From assembly GCA_963678565.1 (NCBI GenBank), contig OY782875.1:2914001-2978000 (forward strand): DNA of 64,000 nucleotides, read 5' to 3'. The DNA comes from SKHV01 sp963678565. GTDB lineage: Bacteria; Bacteroidota; Bacteroidia; Bacteroidales; Prolixibacteraceae. Below are positions 63,131 through 64,000 of this stretch, one piece after another. The number at the start of each line of letters is the position of its first letter. Position 1 is the first letter of the stretch. The notes beneath the pieces are model-generated. The model saw only the letters and a list, made by a program, of their open reading frames with translations, was not told where the DNA came from and made no database searches. Both the position numbers and the translations under genes were made by a program.

Positions 63131-64000
63131 ATGAAATTTCAGGATTACAGAATTGCACCACAAATCAAAACCAATCTGGAAAAGGAAGGTTTCAAAAGAC
63201 CAACCGATATTCAGTATAAAACAATTCCACATGTTTTATCTGGCGAAGATGTATTAGCCATTGCGCAAACAGGTACTGGTAAAACTGCTGCATTCGTAAT
63301 TCCAATTCTTCATAAATTAATCTCTTGTAAGTCAGATAATAACGGCATTAAATGTATTGTAATGGCGCCAACCCACGAATTGGCAAAACAAACTCACGGA
63401 GTTTTTCAAAACTTGTCAAAAGGAAGTGGGATCAAATCGATGGTAATTATCGGAGGTGTTGATCAAGATCCGCAAATTGAACAACTTCAAAAAGGAGTAA
63501 GCATTTTAATTGCAACGCCAGGACGTGTTTTCGATTTGGTAAGCCAGGGCCATTTAAAACTATCAAGTGTTTCCACTTTGGTTGTAGATGAAGCTGATCA
63601 AATGTTAGATCGTGGATTTTATAAAGATATTAGTGATTTAATCCGCTTTTTACCTAAAAACAGACAAACACTTTATTTTTCAGCAACTATCGATAACAAG
63701 ATTAAAAAACTAGCTTATTCTTTGGTTCGAAATCCAATTCGCATACAAATTTCGCCTAAAAATCCGGTAGCCAAGAATATAATTCATCATGTAATGCATA
63801 TCGAGATGGACGATAAAAGATTCTTTTTAGAACGCATGGTAAACGAAAATCCCGAAAGCAAAATTCTGGTTTTTGTTCGAACCAAAGTGCGTGCAGAAAG
63901 AGTTTTTAAAGCAATGGAAAGAGTAAAAATTAGCAGTCTGACCATTCATAGCGGTAAAAACCAAGAGGAAAGAGATGAAACAATGGAACAGTTTCGAAGT
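63131..64000 (+). CDS. DEAD-box RNA helicase (3' end outside window)
   Basis: The frame opens at the ATG at 63131 and is still open at the window end (290 codons seen). The visible part has the Q motif (KRPTDIQYKTIP), Walker A AQTGTGKT, motif Ia PTHELAKQ, GG, TPGR, the Walker B DEAD (VVDEADQML), motif III SAT, and the start of the second RecA domain (LVFVRTK, then TIHSGKNQEERDETME). This is the RhlE/CsdA group of RNA helicases that unwind structured RNA, often in the cold or in ribosome assembly. Motif Ia has His where most members have Arg (PTRELA). The leader of about 80 bases upstream may be a cold-responsive 5' region, but nothing in it shows this. Confidence 0.94.
   Translation, partial: MKFQDYRIAPQIKTNLEKEGFKRPTDIQYKTIPHVLSGEDVLAIAQTGTGKTAAFVIPILHKLISCKSDNNGIKCIVMAPTHELAKQTHGVFQNLSKGSGIKSMVIIGGVDQDPQIEQLQKGVSILIATPGRVFDLVSQGHLKLSSVSTLVVDEADQMLDRGFYKDISDLIRFLPKNRQTLYFSATIDNKIKKLAYSLVRNPIRIQISPKNPVAKNIIHHVMHIEMDDKRFFLERMVNENPESKILVFVRTKVRAERVFKAMERVKISSLTIHSGKNQEERDETMEQFRS

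Noticed and set aside
1..64000. Search for tRNA, rRNA, CRISPR, IS elements, prophage or a biosynthetic cluster
   Set aside because: No cloverleaf-like or repeat-spacer pattern, transposase, integrase or NRPS/PKS gene was seen in any gap or frame.

Overview
The window reads as chromosomal DNA of a Bacteroidota bacterium, most likely a marine or sediment member of the Bacteroidales/Marinilabiliales group; this placement is inference. The support is AT-rich DNA, promoter elements of the Bacteroidota type (TTG, about 20 bases, TAnnTTTG), few Shine-Dalgarno sites, C-terminal type IX secretion (T9SS) sorting domains on two secreted enzymes, a CarboxypepD_reg-type TonB-dependent receptor, a propeller/Y_Y_Y sensor kinase, and a cytochrome bd operon that starts with a DUF4492 protein. 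I found no rRNA, tRNA, CRISPR array, insertion sequence or prophage.

Region 1 (1-17.8 kb): the 3' part of a TPR sensor histidine kinase, a tiny convergent cysteine-rich protein, then a seven-gene plus-strand operon that mixes ABC and RND transport parts: an ABC ATPase, an ABC-2 permease carrying a peptidase-M1-like ectodomain without HExxH plus a golvesin-like domain, a TolC-type outer membrane channel, a lipoprotein adaptor, an RND permease, a 1581-residue RND permease fused to a second ABC ATPase, and an ABC-2 permease. In the fusion, the first strand of the ABC domain is separated from its Walker A half by about 180 residues of membrane segments. This is the strongest candidate for an undescribed machine.

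Region 2 (18-44 kb) is mostly housekeeping: a large propeller/GAF sensor kinase, threonine aldolase with an overlapping rhomboid protease, NusB, YajC, a NUDIX hydrolase, a TonB-dependent receptor, a LysE exporter, cysK-cysE, a cytochrome bd operon (DUF4492, cydA, cydB and a 37-residue CydX-like ORF), pyruvate phosphate dikinase, a small lipoprotein, a GH105-type T9SS-exported hydrolase, ClpB and a MATE pump.

Region 3 (44-63 kb) is a carbohydrate or polyol catabolic locus under a GntR/UTRA repressor: a 2-oxoacid dehydrogenase complex (E2, E3, and E1 alpha and beta fused in one chain), a PHP-domain protein, a class II aldolase/short-chain dehydrogenase fusion, a PL9-like T9SS-exported pectate lyase, a HAD phosphatase and a sorbitol/threonine-type zinc dehydrogenase. 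Acetyl-CoA synthetase (opposite strand) and a GNAT-nitrilase fusion follow, then a tandem class II aldolase. An almost identical 18-bp palindrome (AACTTGTA-ww-TACAAGyT) lies in front of the E2 gene and, 16.7 kb away, in front of the tandem aldolase. Degenerate copies overlap and flank the repressor's own promoter. The two ends therefore look like one regulon with an unidentified substrate.

The window ends inside a DEAD-box RNA helicase.
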